Assembly: GCA_004369085.1 (NCBI GenBank)
Contig: ML210307.1
Span: forward strand, 1 to 64,000
Source: Coprinopsis marcescibilis
Taxonomy: Eukaryota; Basidiomycota; Agaricomycetes; Agaricales; Psathyrellaceae
Reading direction: 5' to 3'
DNA length: 64,000 nt
The position numbers were made by a program, and so were the translations under genes. Positions within the stretch are counted from its first letter, which is position 1. Every line of letters starts with the position of its first letter. The notes under the pieces are model-generated. The model did not search any database, was not told the origin of the DNA, and saw only the letters and a program-made list of their open reading frames with translations. Of this stretch, positions 10,251-22,800 are shown one piece after another.

Positions 10251-11831
10251 TTAGAGCGCTGGGTATTGCTTTGAAGCTCTCCAAGCGGCGTAATCCCTCT
10301 TGAATTGCCCGCAAAGATCCTCAATATCGGGGGCCCTCGTGTTAATATGAAACTTGGTCATGGAAGGGAAAAGAATCGGGTCGAGTGTGTAAGCAGTAGC
10401 ATCTGAAGATTGCTGCCCTTCGTTAGGTACGTACCCAATCAATGGATATCTCCGGAACAAACGAATTGTTTGACATGACATAGTCAATGTCTCGACTCTG
10501 GAAAAGTAGACCAAGATTTCTGCCAAAATCTCGGCTAGATCACTGGCCTCGTCCTCATCCTCAATCTCGCAGGCAATGTGTAGGTCAAGGGTCCGAGTAG
10601 TCCTGATAGCCCGGGCAAATCCATGATTGGGTGCCTCATTCAGCATGTCCTGCAGCCAACACATGCCTTTGTACGCCCAGCCAGCTGTTTTATGAAGCTT
10701 GTAGTTGTGAATAGTCTGGCGCTGTCCCTGGACAGTCTTCACCCAGAGTTTGTTGCAAGAAATGTCAAGAATGACCTTATCGCAGGGCATCGGCTCGTCC
10801 CACATGTCCGAGAACCTTTCAATGTCGATATAACTTTCTGAAGAATAGGAAAGACCGTGCATTTCCGATGCAATGGTGACGTTGGCAGCATGGGGAAGCT
10901 TAATCTTTCTGTATACGATCGGTATACTCTGTGTTGTGCCCCAAATGGTGAGATCTTTCAGTTTCCCGAGGGATACATTGCAGTGTTGGCTTCCTTCATC
11001 ATCCTGTGCGCTGATAGTCCCCCAGGAAGCTACGAATCCGATATCAAGTCTTTCCAAGTGCGGCATTGAACGAAGTGCGTCAAGCCAAAACGTGTGAACC
11101 AATGGGTCAAAATCAAAGGAGGATATGAAAGCGAACGACGTGACGTTGTGCAATGCGGGAAAGGTGGAGTTGGCGGTTTTGAAGATGGTATCAGCCAGAG
11201 TGAGTTTCCGAAGCTGGGGAGCAGCTCCAGATAATAGGGATGCAACGTTGAGCACTGCAAACCTATCATTGCGATTCATAGCCCAGCTAATGTATCCAAG
11301 CAGTCCGAGATTCAACTCCTCCAGTGTACTCGCAGGCTTGGAGAGGGCGTTCTCGAGAATAGACAGATCCACTCCATTGTGGAAAGATACGGATTGAATC
11401 TTCAATAAGCGGAAGCGATACTGTTGCTGAAAGAGCAGATCCCAATTGGTGCTGTAAAAGCATAGAGAGTCCGGGACATTAGCCTTGACATCCAGTAGAA
11501 CTTGGCCTGTAGATGAGAGGATCTTGGTGAACGTCGGAGAGTCAAGTCGGACATCCAGACACTGTGCCCATGCCTGAGGAGTTCTCTCCGCAGCTAGCTT
11601 CCAGAGCTTGCAAACTTGGGAGAACACAGTAATTACAGAGAGCCTGTCTTCAAGATAATATTCCTCGCTGTCGTCAATTCCAGACACCAGTTGCTTTACC
11701 ACGTGAATCAGAACATCGAGATAGAGTTTGGGTTTGGGATGCCGAGACCTGTGCACAGGAGCGACTTGGTTGGCGATAACTAGCTCATTCGAGCAGTTGC
11801 GGGCGGTTTTAACGTCATGTAAGATGGCCAT
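10251..11831 (-). CDS. F-box-like/leucine-rich protein
   Basis: This is a single-exon gene of 526 residues starting at the ATG at 11831. Residues about 35-95 hold a weak F-box-like segment: KPKLYLDVLIHVVKQL, then VFSQVCKLWKLAAERTPQAW, which is the VCKxWxxxAxxTPxxW part of mushroom F-box proteins. The first half of the F-box is diverged. The rest shows leucine-rich stretches such as LEELNLGLLGYISWA and LRKLTLADTIF, typical of the solenoid that contacts substrates. By family it would be an SCF ubiquitin-ligase adaptor. It is not obviously a close paralogue of the F-box gene at 554, since it lacks the coiled coil. It is transcribed away from the large membrane protein gene at 12484. Confidence 0.7.
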   Translation of the reverse strand: MAILHDVKTARNCSNELVIANQVAPVHRSRHPKPKLYLDVLIHVVKQLVSGIDDSEEYYLEDRLSVITVFSQVCKLWKLAAERTPQAWAQCLDVRLDSPTFTKILSSTGQVLLDVKANVPDSLCFYSTNWDLLFQQQYRFRLLKIQSVSFHNGVDLSILENALSKPASTLEELNLGLLGYISWAMNRNDRFAVLNVASLLSGAAPQLRKLTLADTIFKTANSTFPALHNVTSFAFISSFDFDPLVHTFWLDALRSMPHLERLDIGFVASWGTISAQDDEGSQHCNVSLGKLKDLTIWGTTQSIPIVYRKIKLPHAANVTIASEMHGLSYSSESYIDIERFSDMWDEPMPCDKVILDISCNKLWVKTVQGQRQTIHNYKLHKTAGWAYKGMCWLQDMLNEAPNHGFARAIRTTRTLDLHIACEIEDEDEASDLAEILAEILVYFSRVETLTMSCQTIRLFRRYPLIGYVPNEGQQSSDATAYTLDPILFPSMTKFHINTRAPDIEDLCGQFKRDYAAWRASKQYPAL

Positions 11832-12483
11832 AGTACTAGTCGTGGTACTTGGATGTGAATCGAAGGTGTTTTAGTGGTGATATTACGCTGAAACTACTGG
11901 GCTTATATATACTTTGAAATTCCGGGGTTCGGTCCAAGCACTTGTGACTTGAATTTTGAAAGCTCGCGAGTTGCGGTGCTTGCTTGGGCCAGCAGAGACT
12001 CTGCGCACGATGTTGAGCCAGATCGACGAAACACGCTTGCGCCGCGCATTCAAGTTCAGGCAAAGCCGGTGGTAGAGAGCCATTGCAACATTCGCCGCGG
12101 TCCACTCAAGGATATTCAAGTTTTCGGAAGGCAAAGCACGTTCTTCAAAAGGAGCATGTTTTTCTCACGATCCAGGCCACCAAGACTTTAGGACAGCGCA
12201 TCTCAACATCTCAGCATCCGCTTACCATCTTTTTCAAACACCTTCGCCAACAGCGTTTGTAGACAACCTTGTGCTTCTTGCGTTCTCACTCCTGATTACT
12301 CAGATCTTGGGGGCGGAAACTTGGAGGCTTGAGGGGACGGGTGTCAGATGACTATCGCGTTTTCTCTCACCGATTAATGATGCAGTGCACGTCAAACGAA
12401 ACACTGTGCAGGCGCTTAGGACAAGGCTGGATGTATTCTGCTCTTGACCGCGAAACACACGCTGGTGGGGACCTCAACACAAC
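11832..12483. promoter_or_regulatory. Divergent promoter region between F-box gene and membrane protein gene
   Basis: This is 652 bp separating two start codons that point away from each other. It must contain both promoters and 5' UTRs. No TATA-like or other element is convincing enough to place. Confidence 0.45.
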
Positions 12484-15400
12484 ATGTCTGGGAAATACAA
12501 TGGGCCATACCGCCAAGTTGATTCAACGGACGAGCGAGAAGGTAAGCTATCTCTCTTTGCGCGCTCAATTTCAATCTCACGCGGACGGTAGCGGTAGACG
12601 AAAGAGTCGGCTCAGCCCTGAACGCATACTTAAGCTCGACATACCGACCCAACCCTCAAAACCAGTACGGCGATGCTCGCACTAGGGCGGATACGTTTGG
12701 AAATCAGCAAGATTTAGGTCGACCATCCACTACAGTGTCCAAATTGCCGCGCCTGCCTCAATCGCGCTCATCCTCGGCCAACTCTCCGATGAATCCACAT
12801 TACCTGAACCCCTTGAACCCTTTCAACCCACCCAGCTACAGCTACAATGGTTCTGAACCCCCCTCCTCCTATCCTGCGATCAACAGCGAACCAGTCCCCT
12901 CACAGACGCCCAGGAGCTACCAATCGTATGCTGTTAATCACTCAATCCCAACATCACCTGGCCCTCCCCAAGCACCGACACATCCACGAAACGCTCTCCT
13001 TGTGCAAACTTCTAATGGATATGTGGCCAACTCGCCTTTCCGCACATCATCTGGACGACGAGACAATTCGGGGGTAGCAGAAAGCACGACGTTCGACGAT
13101 ATCCATGTAGAGCCGGCGCCATCGAGCGGCAGCTATCGCGCACCGTCGATCATCAACCAGCCGATCAACCCATTACCCTCTGGGTATCATTCAGGACACT
13201 ACGTTGGGCAGTATTCCAATGTCGTTCAGCAAGGTCCACAGTCGCAGACCTCGTCGATGCAAACCCCACAGCAACAAACGAGCGTTGAACCGCCCTACTC
13301 GACCCCTGCACGCGTCCCCGCGTCAAGTGGATTGGAAACGATTTCGGAAAACAGCGAACCAACCACACCCCCCTTTCCCCCAACAACATATCCTCCAGTA
13401 CCTCCAACAAGAATGTCCTATGACGATCCGTGGGCACCCCGACCACCCCATTCATGGCCACCCGACGACTATAACGCCATCGGTAGCGACACGGAGGTGC
13501 AGCGACCTCCCCCGACTGCGCGATTCAGCAGGCTCATGGGTACGGCGACCATAGCTGTTGCATGGTTTCTGTTCTGGCCCGTCATTGTTCCTTGGCGTTA
13601 TTTCAGAAGACGGCAAGTCACGATCAACAATACAACGGAAATGATCACGCCCTTCGACCTGGATAATCCCAATGCAGGAGAAGACGACCCACAGCCGCCC
13701 ACGATTGCTTCTAAACCAGAGAGCACGTTAGACCTCGTCATCAGATACTCTACCCACGAGATTCCCAAGGAGGTTTATATCAACATTCTCCTCCGCCTTC
13801 CTTCGCTGTACTTTTCGCGTGTGGCCAGGATATTCGAGGAGGCGGATATGAGCCTTGGAGAGATCAAGAAGATGGCACTGAAGAGTGCGTCCATGTCGAA
13901 GCAGCTGCAGACAAACCATATGGTCACGATGCACTTGCATTTTGAGAGGGGTGTGAAGGAGGACATGCCGCCGGCGTACCTGAGCTTGAAGATGACGTGG
14001 GAGGGGTTTATCGATTCGGTGTTGAGAGAGTGGAAGACCTTCAACATTATTTCGGTGCTGTTGTTGAGGTGAGTTCGAGTTCGCGTTTTACGTCTTCCCC
14101 TGTCTAATTGAGTGTCGTAGCGCGATTTTGACAATTCTTCAGATCGACGCGGCTGCAAACGATTACTTGACGCGGTACACTGCGCTGGCATCGCTCATCT
14201 GCGCGTTGATGAGCTTGCTGTACGGTTGCATGTATATCATTCGGTTTGGAACCATGCGTACGCCGTACAAGGCCGCAGAATGGGCTCTCGTAAGTCCATT
14301 TATCCTACTCTTTGTCCTTGGCTGATGCTAATTCCGCGAACTAGGAGGCAAAGAAACAGACGCTTGTCCTCTGGAACGTTTGGGTACTGCTTGCTATGCC
14401 CGCTGTGTGGCTTTCATGGTAGGCGTCACACTCAGCCACCTGTTCCATCTGCTCACTCTTACCTTTCCTAGGTCGCTCATCCTGTACATTTGCTGCATCA
14501 TGTCCTTCCTCTGGCGCACCAACGCACACCCCATCCTCGATTCCCTCGACTCACTCGAGTCTGAACACCATCTCCCTGCAATAAGCAAAAACCATCTCCT
14601 CATTGTTCGCATTTTGATCTCTGTTCTCTTGGGGTTCGGTATCCTGTACGGGATTCTGATTGTCAAGACGTTCAGTCGATACGGCGAGGTGATGGAAAAT
14701 GCATGGAAGAGAAGGATAAAGGGCTGGATTGAGAAGGAGGCACAGGTAGAGCTCGAGCGAGCCACGATTGCTCCCCCTCAGACGCAGGGTTATCCGGTGG
14801 ACGAAGGGTCCGGTTACGATCTCAACAAATACCCCGATTACTCGAATCAGCAGCGTGATCCCACATCATTTCCTACGCCTTATTTTCAAGAACCGAAATC
14901 CCAGAAACCAAGACCCTCGACATCACAACAGACATACCGTACATTGCCACAGTATTCATCTAGGGGCGCCGAACCTTACGACAATGGCATCAACATCCAA
15001 AATCTGGGCAAACAGAGAGCTGTCGAAGAAGGGGAAACGCTGGATCGCCCTTCGCACGAACCTACCACAGTCCCTGCGTACGATGCGTCGGATACAAACA
15101 TGGATCAATACTACCACCGGGATCAGAAGGAACAAGAGGCCTTGTATAACGATGCGGTTCAGCGAGTCAGGATGGCTCGGGGCTTGAATCCTGATGAACC
15201 CGAATCGGATTATGACGTTTCAAGGACGACCAGGAGCAACAGCAATATTTCTTCCCCCAAGCCGGTACTCACACGACCTGCTGGCGGGGCAAGTTCGCAT
15301 CACTTTAGGGAAGAAGGGAGCTCTGCTTCTTCGTCCAGAGAGGCTTCAAAGCCTGTGCTCATTTTACCACCATTTGTTCCGCCTTCCTCATCTGGGTCTT

Positions 15401-16443
15401 CGAATATCGGCTTCAGTGAGATCCCGCCCACGCCAGTGGAGCTGAAAATTACCAACCCATCAACGAGGTCGAGTCCTACATCGCCTGGGATGTCTCCCCG
15501 GGGTTTACCTTTCGTCACTCGACCCCCGCCCCCAGTTCTTCCACCGAAACCTGCTGCCTTGCTTCAACCGCCTTTCCCAGTTTACAGATACGATGGAGGG
15601 AAGACGTCGCCGGTAAATTCAATACATTCGACGGGTTATGGGGAATTTGATCGTAGCAGGACGGTTTCGGCTGATTCGGATTCTGGTATACCTTTGATTG
15701 CGAAGGGGAAAACGAGAGAGGAAGAGCCTAGTTCGTCAAAGGTCAGGTTTGATACAAGGCAACCTCCGTCGACTAGTAGAGGTCGGACGGATTGGGAGAG
15801 GATTATTGGGGAGCCGTCTAGCGATACTGCAACGCTGAGTTGGGATTGGGTGCAGGTGATTGACAGAGTTAATGAGGAAGGGTGCGTTGGTTCAAACTTC
15901 TCTTTATTAGTACCTCTTTGTTTGGATTATGCTTGCTGATGTTATGCCTTGATTGGTTCCAGGTTCTCTGGAGTTTTACCAGTTGTTCTGGCGCAGATGA
16001 AAGACCCAAACCCGGTCATTCAGCTACATACCCTGGATTTGGTGAGGTTTTTGGCTGACGAGTTTGCTGATCGTCCGCCGAATGGGTGGGACGAGTTTGT
16101 GCGGAACGTGGATTTGGCGAGGGGCCTCAAGTATCTGAGTTCGTATTCGAACAAGGTATGCATGCCGTGTGTAGGATCTTTTGTTTTGTGTGCTGATTGA
16201 AATTTGTGGATGTAGAATACGATTGAACGTGTTAGGAGCAAGGCTAATGATGTGATGGAGAGGCTGTGGGGGCCTGGTGGGATATTTCCTGGCCCAGAGG
16301 ATTTGACCGTCAGTCAGGATGAATATGTCGCGTCGGATACCAGTGCGAGGCAGGAGCAGGGTGGTACGAGGGTGTCGAGACGGGTGTCGGTTGATTCTAT
16401 CAATTTAAAGTTGGACGAGTTGTTCAAGAATAGGAAGATGTAG
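12484..16443 (+). CDS. Large multi-pass membrane protein of unknown function
   Basis: Seven exons (12484-12541, 12598-14068, 14121-14289, 14345-14418, 14472-15881, 15963-16155, 16216-16443) sum to 1,200 codons plus stop. The N-terminal 270 residues are Pro/Ser/Asn-rich and disordered. Hydrophobic segments follow: TATIAVAWFLFWPVIVPW, then NIISVLLLSAILTILQI, LASLICALMSLLYGCMYI, a long segment around WVLLAMPAVWLSW/SLILYICCIMSFL, and ISVLLGFGILYGILIVK. A second disordered stretch of about 400 residues, rich in Ser/Pro, precedes a folded C-terminal part (FSGVLPVVLAQMKDPNPVIQ onward) that looks helical and ARM- or VHS-like, though I cannot assign it. The start is supported by the first exon joining in frame with GAC at the junction. 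I do not recognise the protein; a signalling or trafficking scaffold is only a guess. Confidence 0.75.
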
Positions 16444-16919
16444 CACGGTTTATGTATACTTTATACCCCAATCAGACGGATTTTCTCGATTTTGATGATT
16501 TGGAATGTATGTGGCCACAATCGAAGGAAGATAAATGTTGCGCCTATGCCTTAGCAGGGTACTCTAATAGCAAGGGGTCACTGCTCTGTCTCAAGTGTTT
16601 GGAATATAGCCTGGGCAAGTCAACGAGTCACGGTTGGAGTCTATTTGCATTTGACAAGACGGCATATTTGAGAATAGCGGCAATTCGAAGTAGTCAGTGG
16701 GACTAAGAGAAGTTCCAAATTGGTGCCAAACAGTTTAAAGTCAGTTCAGGGAGTCTGTTACACATATCCGATACGTTGCTGCTTCTCCTACGAGCCCTAG
16801 TAGGAGGAACACCATTATTGACATGGGCCGCCACCACAACCGATAAAGTTCGCTAGAACATGTCATTAATTGTACGTAGACAAGTACAAGTTTGACATAC
16901 TTGGAACATTTTAAACCCC
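16444..16919. other. Convergent intergenic region
   Basis: This is 476 bp between two stop codons, holding 3' UTRs and terminators of the membrane protein gene (+) and the TPR gene (-). Nothing else is seen. Confidence 0.5.
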
Positions 16920-18702
16920 CTATTTTGGTCCTAGAATTGCACCAGTGGGCGCTGGTCGTACATTCCATGATTCTTCGCTCCCCACACCGTCCACGCCAAA
17001 CTTCTCTCGATATAAGATATGTTTGCGCATTGATGAAGCCAGAAAGTGGTGGAACTTCGACCAATCCATCTCAGCCAACTTTGTCAACGCCTCGACCAAC
17101 TCCATGTTTACCCTCGCTGCTTCTATAAACGCCCCACTCTCCTCCAGAGTTTCAACAAGCCGGCTCAGCAAGAGAGAAAATGGTTCTTGCTTGGTTGCGT
17201 CCCTCTTTGCCCACGACCGATAGACTGTTACCGCTTCAGTCTCAGCAGCTACAGCCTCTTCAAGTCGCCCTAAAGCGCGCAGACAAGTAGACTGCCAATC
17301 CAGCGAGTATGATAGTTGCGGCTCCCAAAGTTCCATATTCTGGAAAGCCAGTATTGAGCGGCGACACATAGTCACTGCCTCCAACGCCTCATCCAGACCC
17401 TCTCCAGTCTTCCCAGCTCCGTCTAAACACTGCTCCAATTTCCTAAACGCGGCAACCAGGTCAAGTTCATCCTCTTGAGTTGAACTAGGCAAATATTTGA
17501 CTCGTCGACGGCGAATTGCAATGACCTCTTGAAAGGGCGTGACTGCATCCGCGTGTTGGCCTATCTCCATGAGAAGATCACCGTAATCGGCAAGTCCCCA
17601 CGCAAGCAAAGTTTCAAACCGTGCAGAGTCTTTCGTTACCAGAGAACGATGGACAGCAATTCTCTTTTTGTGAGCAGCTATCGCCTCTTGGTCCTGTCCG
17701 CACAGGTGAGATGCTTGAGCAAGCTGGGAAAGACTTTGCGAGAGTCCGACGCCGTGTCTGGTAGGATCCGTTTGGTTGCTATGTATGTGCTGGAATTCAC
17801 GGACAGATAATTCGGCGAACGTGTAGGATTCCTTGTTCCGGCCAAGATTGGTGAGGCAGGCTGCGTAGCTGCGGTACGAGTTGCCCAGGAGCTCTCTCAA
17901 ACCTGCGCTGTTATTATCGCTGTGTGACAGCAGCGTGCGTTGATAGATGCTTATTCCCCCCAGAAAATAGTCGATGGCCGCCACGCCCCGCCCACATTTG
18001 TCCAGACAGCGAGCAAGGTTGATGTGAGATTGCGCAAGGTCCTTGTCGTACTGGATAGGATCTTCAGCGGCAAGCCGAAGGTAAGTCGCGTGAGCTTCTT
18101 GGATGTATGCAAGAGCTTCCTCGTCCCTTCCCAAATGACAAAGACAAGCTGCGTAATCTTCAAGCGACCCTGCAAGACCTCTGAGATTCCATCGATCCAC
18201 CCTGCTCCAGTTATCCTCTTCGATTTCGTTGCATAACCTCAGGTGCCCAGCCAATGCGTCTTCAACAAGCACCAGAGCATCAGAGAAATGCCCGATGTTT
18301 ATCAATTCTTTTGCTATGCAAGATTGCGCCTTGACAATATAAACCTCTGCGCGGTACTGATGGCCGAAGAAAGGCCAATCCCCTGCAGCGGATTTTGCGC
18401 GATATGTTGCAATCTGGGCCTCGAAGTGGGCAATCCGCTTCCTGCAGGCTTTGCCATGAGGCAGGTCTAGTGTCCCCTGCGGCTTGCATCCGTTGGCTGT
18501 GCATCTGGCACTTAGCGAGTCGACAGTACCTGTCGTTTTGATATGAGTACGGCGTAGGAGCAGTTATACAAGGGCGATTTTACAAACCAGCCTCTGTGCA
18601 CTTGGCAGATTTCTTGGTACCAGTTCCTCCTCCTACAAATTGGCTGAATAGATTACCCAGCTGGTAAGTATCCATGTTATCTATGTGAATATTTCCCTTC
18701 AT
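16920..18702 (-). CDS. Tetratricopeptide-repeat protein paired with NLR
   Basis: Two exons (18702-18588 and 18529-16920) encode 574 residues. Exon 1 starts MKGNIHIDNMDTYQLGNLF and continues into a glycine-rich segment (FVGGGTGTKK). An alternative in-frame ATG lies at 18675. Exon 2 carries two Cys-containing stretches (SARCTANGCKPQG, GKACRKRIAHFEAQ) and then repeated TPR units, for example GSLEDYAACLCHLGRDEEAL, AQSHINLARCLDKCGRGVAA and LADYGDLLMEIGQHADAVTP. It has no NACHT or other enzymatic domain. It is divergently transcribed from the NACHT-TPR gene at 19854 across 1.15 kb. TPR proteins mediate protein-protein contacts. The arrangement suggests either a receptor partner or a truncated relative of the NLR; both are inference. 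Confidence 0.75.
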
Positions 18703-19853
18703 GTTTACAGTGTGATGAGTCTACTCACTTTTTTCATAGTTCTTAGCCCGTGGTGGTAATCCGCGCCAAAGAAGTCTGAGGTCGTGTGGTATTTATTAAG
18801 GAACGAAGCCACATCAATTCATCACATATAAGGAAGTACAGCCTTCGCTAAGCGCTTTCCTTTCTGGTCAAGCCACGAGTATTCATGTTTGGCAGCCTGC
18901 AACCTGATCGCGCCCGATGAGACCATGACGATAATCGATTGCACTCCTGATCCCTGAGGCCTGACTCCCGCAGAGGCAATGTCAGGGGTACTTCGTCCGG
19001 AAGCCCAAGCTCTCCAAGGCATGGTCATCATATACTGTCTCTGGCAGGATCATTAGAAGGCGTACACGAGTTGATCAAGGTAGTAAGAGGTCATAATGAA
19101 TGCGGTCAAGAGGTCATTAAATCTAAGAATGGAAACAAGAGTCTCTCCAATCTACGTCTGTCAAACGACCGCTACTTCGGGGTATACCTTGACGGAACTC
19201 CCTCCACAATACCAGGACATCCACGCAGACGGCATCCGGGCTCCTTCATCCCCAATATCCCGGATGCCGTTGACATTTGCGATGAGGTTGAGGCGCAGAA
19301 GCAGGGCAATCTTGAGCTGACTGCGTTTGGTCCAGGATTTGTACATACGTCAGCCTGTGTGTGAACGAACCATGCATGATGCAACCTTGAAATTATCGGC
19401 CTGTCCAATCGACGGCTCCTTTGGCGTGCTCGTAAGTGGTGGCAATAAGCCGGAATCCAGTGGGACAGATCTGGCTGATTTTTTCTTCTTCTTGCAATCG
19501 AAGATGATAAAGCATCAGCCGTGTAAGCGCTCAAGAAATGCCTGGCATCAGGCCTTAGTCATTCACAGATTATGATCAGGTCACAGTAAAAGTCTCCCAC
19601 GCCTTTCATAGCCGTTTGTTGAACCTGTCGAATCATCACTGCAATTGTATACTATACCACCTCCACCGTTATCCGATACCGAGTTCTTGCCACATATTTT
19701 CGGCGGTACTGGCTGGGCTTCTAAGTTCTCATCCCAGTGTTCAACATTCAACCATTAGGGTCAATCGAATCCGATCGACTGTTCGCCAGTCTTGAGTCTG
19801 CCAGCGAAGTGGGTGGAAAGAATTTGTCTTACCTGTGACGTATATTCGGGAAA
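18703..19853. promoter_or_regulatory. Shared promoter region of the TPR / NLR head-to-head pair
   Basis: This is 1,151 bp between divergent start codons. Both promoters must lie here. An alternative start for the TPR gene exists at 18737 (ATG AAA AAA, then a GTGAGT donor whose acceptor rejoins at CTGGGT near 18660). Short open frames in the interval show no family signature. Confidence 0.45.
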
Positions 19854-22800
19854 ATGAGCAAACGTGAGTGGCTTTTCTGATCTCCTCATTTAACTCTAAT
19901 CCAAATGGATTGGAGGAACAGGCCAATGGTCGTTTACCACCAGCACCAACATTTCCGAGACGAAAACCACTGTCCTTCAAACGGGGAACCCGGCAGCCAA
20001 AACTACCAGCCAGCGCTCTTGGAGTGTTGATGCCTACATATCTGCCACATCGCCTCACCAAGTTAACAAACCCACTAGTAAGTGTTCGTCCAATCCCTTG
20101 TTATCTCGATAGTCACATCCTGCAGACGCAGAAGCGTTCACCTCGGCAAGCAATGTCAACCTGAACAATTCACACCTGCAGGTTATTGGAGGGAACCAGA
20201 ATACAACAACGGTCTACCGTACCACTGTCATTCAAAATTCAGGTATGTCCACCACTTCTCGACTGATGCCAGAGGCTAACCTTCCATTAGGCCCAGACCC
20301 AGAGTTGCAAGAGGCTTTGCGCCGTTTAGCGGACCCAAAGGGTTGTTCGTGGGATCCAGATCGTACGTGCTTGGATGGAACGCGTCTTGCGCATTTGGAG
20401 GACATCTTCGGCTGGATCGAAGGGGTCCCGGGACAGGAGAAATGCGCAGGGGTCCTCGCAGTCGCAGACGCCATAGGGAGTGGGAAGTCTGCTTTGGCAC
20501 ACACAGTCTCCAGAGAAGCACACACGCGAGGATACCTTGTCGCTAGCTTTTTCTTTACCCAGATGAACAAGTACTGCACCCCGTCCGCCCTTTTGGCTTG
20601 CATCATCCGCGGTCTATGCGACGTTAGCAACGAGGTCAAGAAGGCAATAGCGGACCTCATTATTCAAGACAATACCTTGGCTACTGCACCCCCTGCTCGA
20701 CAATTTCAAGAGATCATCATCCCGATCTGCACACTCATCCCCCCAACTCGACTTCTTGTTGTCGCAATCGACGCTTTGGATGAGCTTGATCCGCGCGATA
20801 TTGTCGTGTTAAAGCTTCTTCGAGACTCCGTCCCTCATTTGCCCTCCAACTTTCGTTTCGTCATTACAACTCGCCCAGAGAAGCGTGTTATGCAATTTCT
20901 GGAGAAACAGCGCCACGTACAAATCTTTTCACGACCATTGACTGGCGAGTCAAGCCGCAAGGATCTCAAAATTTACATCCGAACACGACTTTCCGACACA
21001 TTCTACGGCGACTCTATCCTTCCAGAACTGATGGACGCTTTTGTGAAAAAAACGGAGGGTGTTTTCCTGTGGGGTGAGACCGTTCTCAACCACCTTGAAA
21101 GCGCATTCGATGCAGTAGAAGAGCTCGAAGAGATTACCCAAAGTAGGAGTGACCATTGGAAGGAGGACGAAGAAGGCACGAAAAAGCTCGACGAACTCTA
21201 CGTCCGCATCCTGTCAAATCTCAAGTGGACGGACAAGAAATTTGTGGAGAAATATACCATCATTATGGGGGCGTTGGTGACACTGAAAGAACCGCTGACC
21301 GCAGCAGCGTTGGCTTCGCTATATGCGCCCAAGGGGATCACGGCCAACGACATCCATGTGCTTTGCACCATGCTCCAGCCGCTACTACAGAGCTACTCTC
21401 CCAACACGCCCAATCAACCCATTCGCCTCCTTCATCTCTCGATACGGGAATATCTCACGGAACGAGCGCCTGCTCCATACCACGTTAACTTCCAGAAGCA
21501 CCACCAACTCTTATGCCAACTATCGATACTCGCAATACAGAAAGGACTCACACCTGCGAAGTTACCTTTTCTTGGATGTACCGACGGCGATTGGGTCTGG
21601 GATGTCGCAGCCTACCCTCCCCGCCTTCCTTGGATTTACAGGGAAGAGGTTTCTGCAGAGCTGTGGTATGCTTGTCGCTATCTTGAAGACCACATTCTCA
21701 GCATGTCGCCTGATAATGTCGATGGATCGCTCATCCGGCTTCTAAAAGACGTTGTCCTTGAAAATTCAAGATCCATTCTTGAAGTTACAGTGGCAATGGG
21801 AGGCATAATCCGGATTGTGTCGGTGCAAAAAAGAGCATTGGTATGTGACCCCAGCTACAGCATGGACGCACATTAACATATAGCAGGAAATTTGCTCTTG
21901 GAAGCGCGATAGTGGAGCACGGAGGAGGAACGCCAAGATACTCTGCTCGATCTGTCGCAGTCTAAGTGGCACCGCTCGTATGGGTGGGACCCTGGACATC
22001 ATCAAGGAGGCAGTTGCGCTTTACACCAGTATAGTTGAAGAAGGCGCCGAGCCAGAGGTCGAACTGGAGTATGCATCGTCGCTCTATCTCCTGGCGTTTA
22101 GCTTGTACGAGCTCGACCGCGCGGAGGAGGGTCTTGAGCCCTCTCAAAAGGCTTTGGAAATAGTCCGTCGACTGCTAGCGGCGGGCGTCGATGATGCCCT
22201 ACCAACCCTTGCGCAGACGCTCCACACCCATGGGCTCATCCTCAGCGTTCTTGACCGGGAAGGTGACGCATTACAGGCGAACCTAGAAGCGTTGAACGTA
22301 TGGCGAACGTTGGTCAAAACCAAGCCGGGCAAGTACGAGCACCCGCTCGCATGTTCTCTTCACAATGCTGCCTGCGATTGGGGGGCGAACTGGCCGGAAG
22401 AGGATGTTATTGCGGCGCTTGAGGAGTCGGTGGAGATACACCGTATCCTGGCAGGTGGTAACTATGGGTTGGAGCCCTCGCTAGCCAACTCCCTGTTTCA
22501 CCATTCCAGATACCTTGCGGACAAGGGCAGGTACAAGGACGCTTTAGCACCAGCAAAGGAAGGAGTAGACCTACGCCGCAAGGGGGTACAGGAACTCTAC
22601 GACGAACCACATGAGCTGGCCCGTGCCCTCTACAACTATAGCTCATACCTCGACGTGCTCAACATGTCCTCCGACGCTGTGGAATGCAGCGAAGAAGCCG
22701 TCTCAATATATCGCCAGCTCGCCGAAGATGAGCCTGTCAAGTACCAGGCAACGCTGGCGTATTCCCTTCACAACCACGCTCTATACCTCAACAACGCGGG

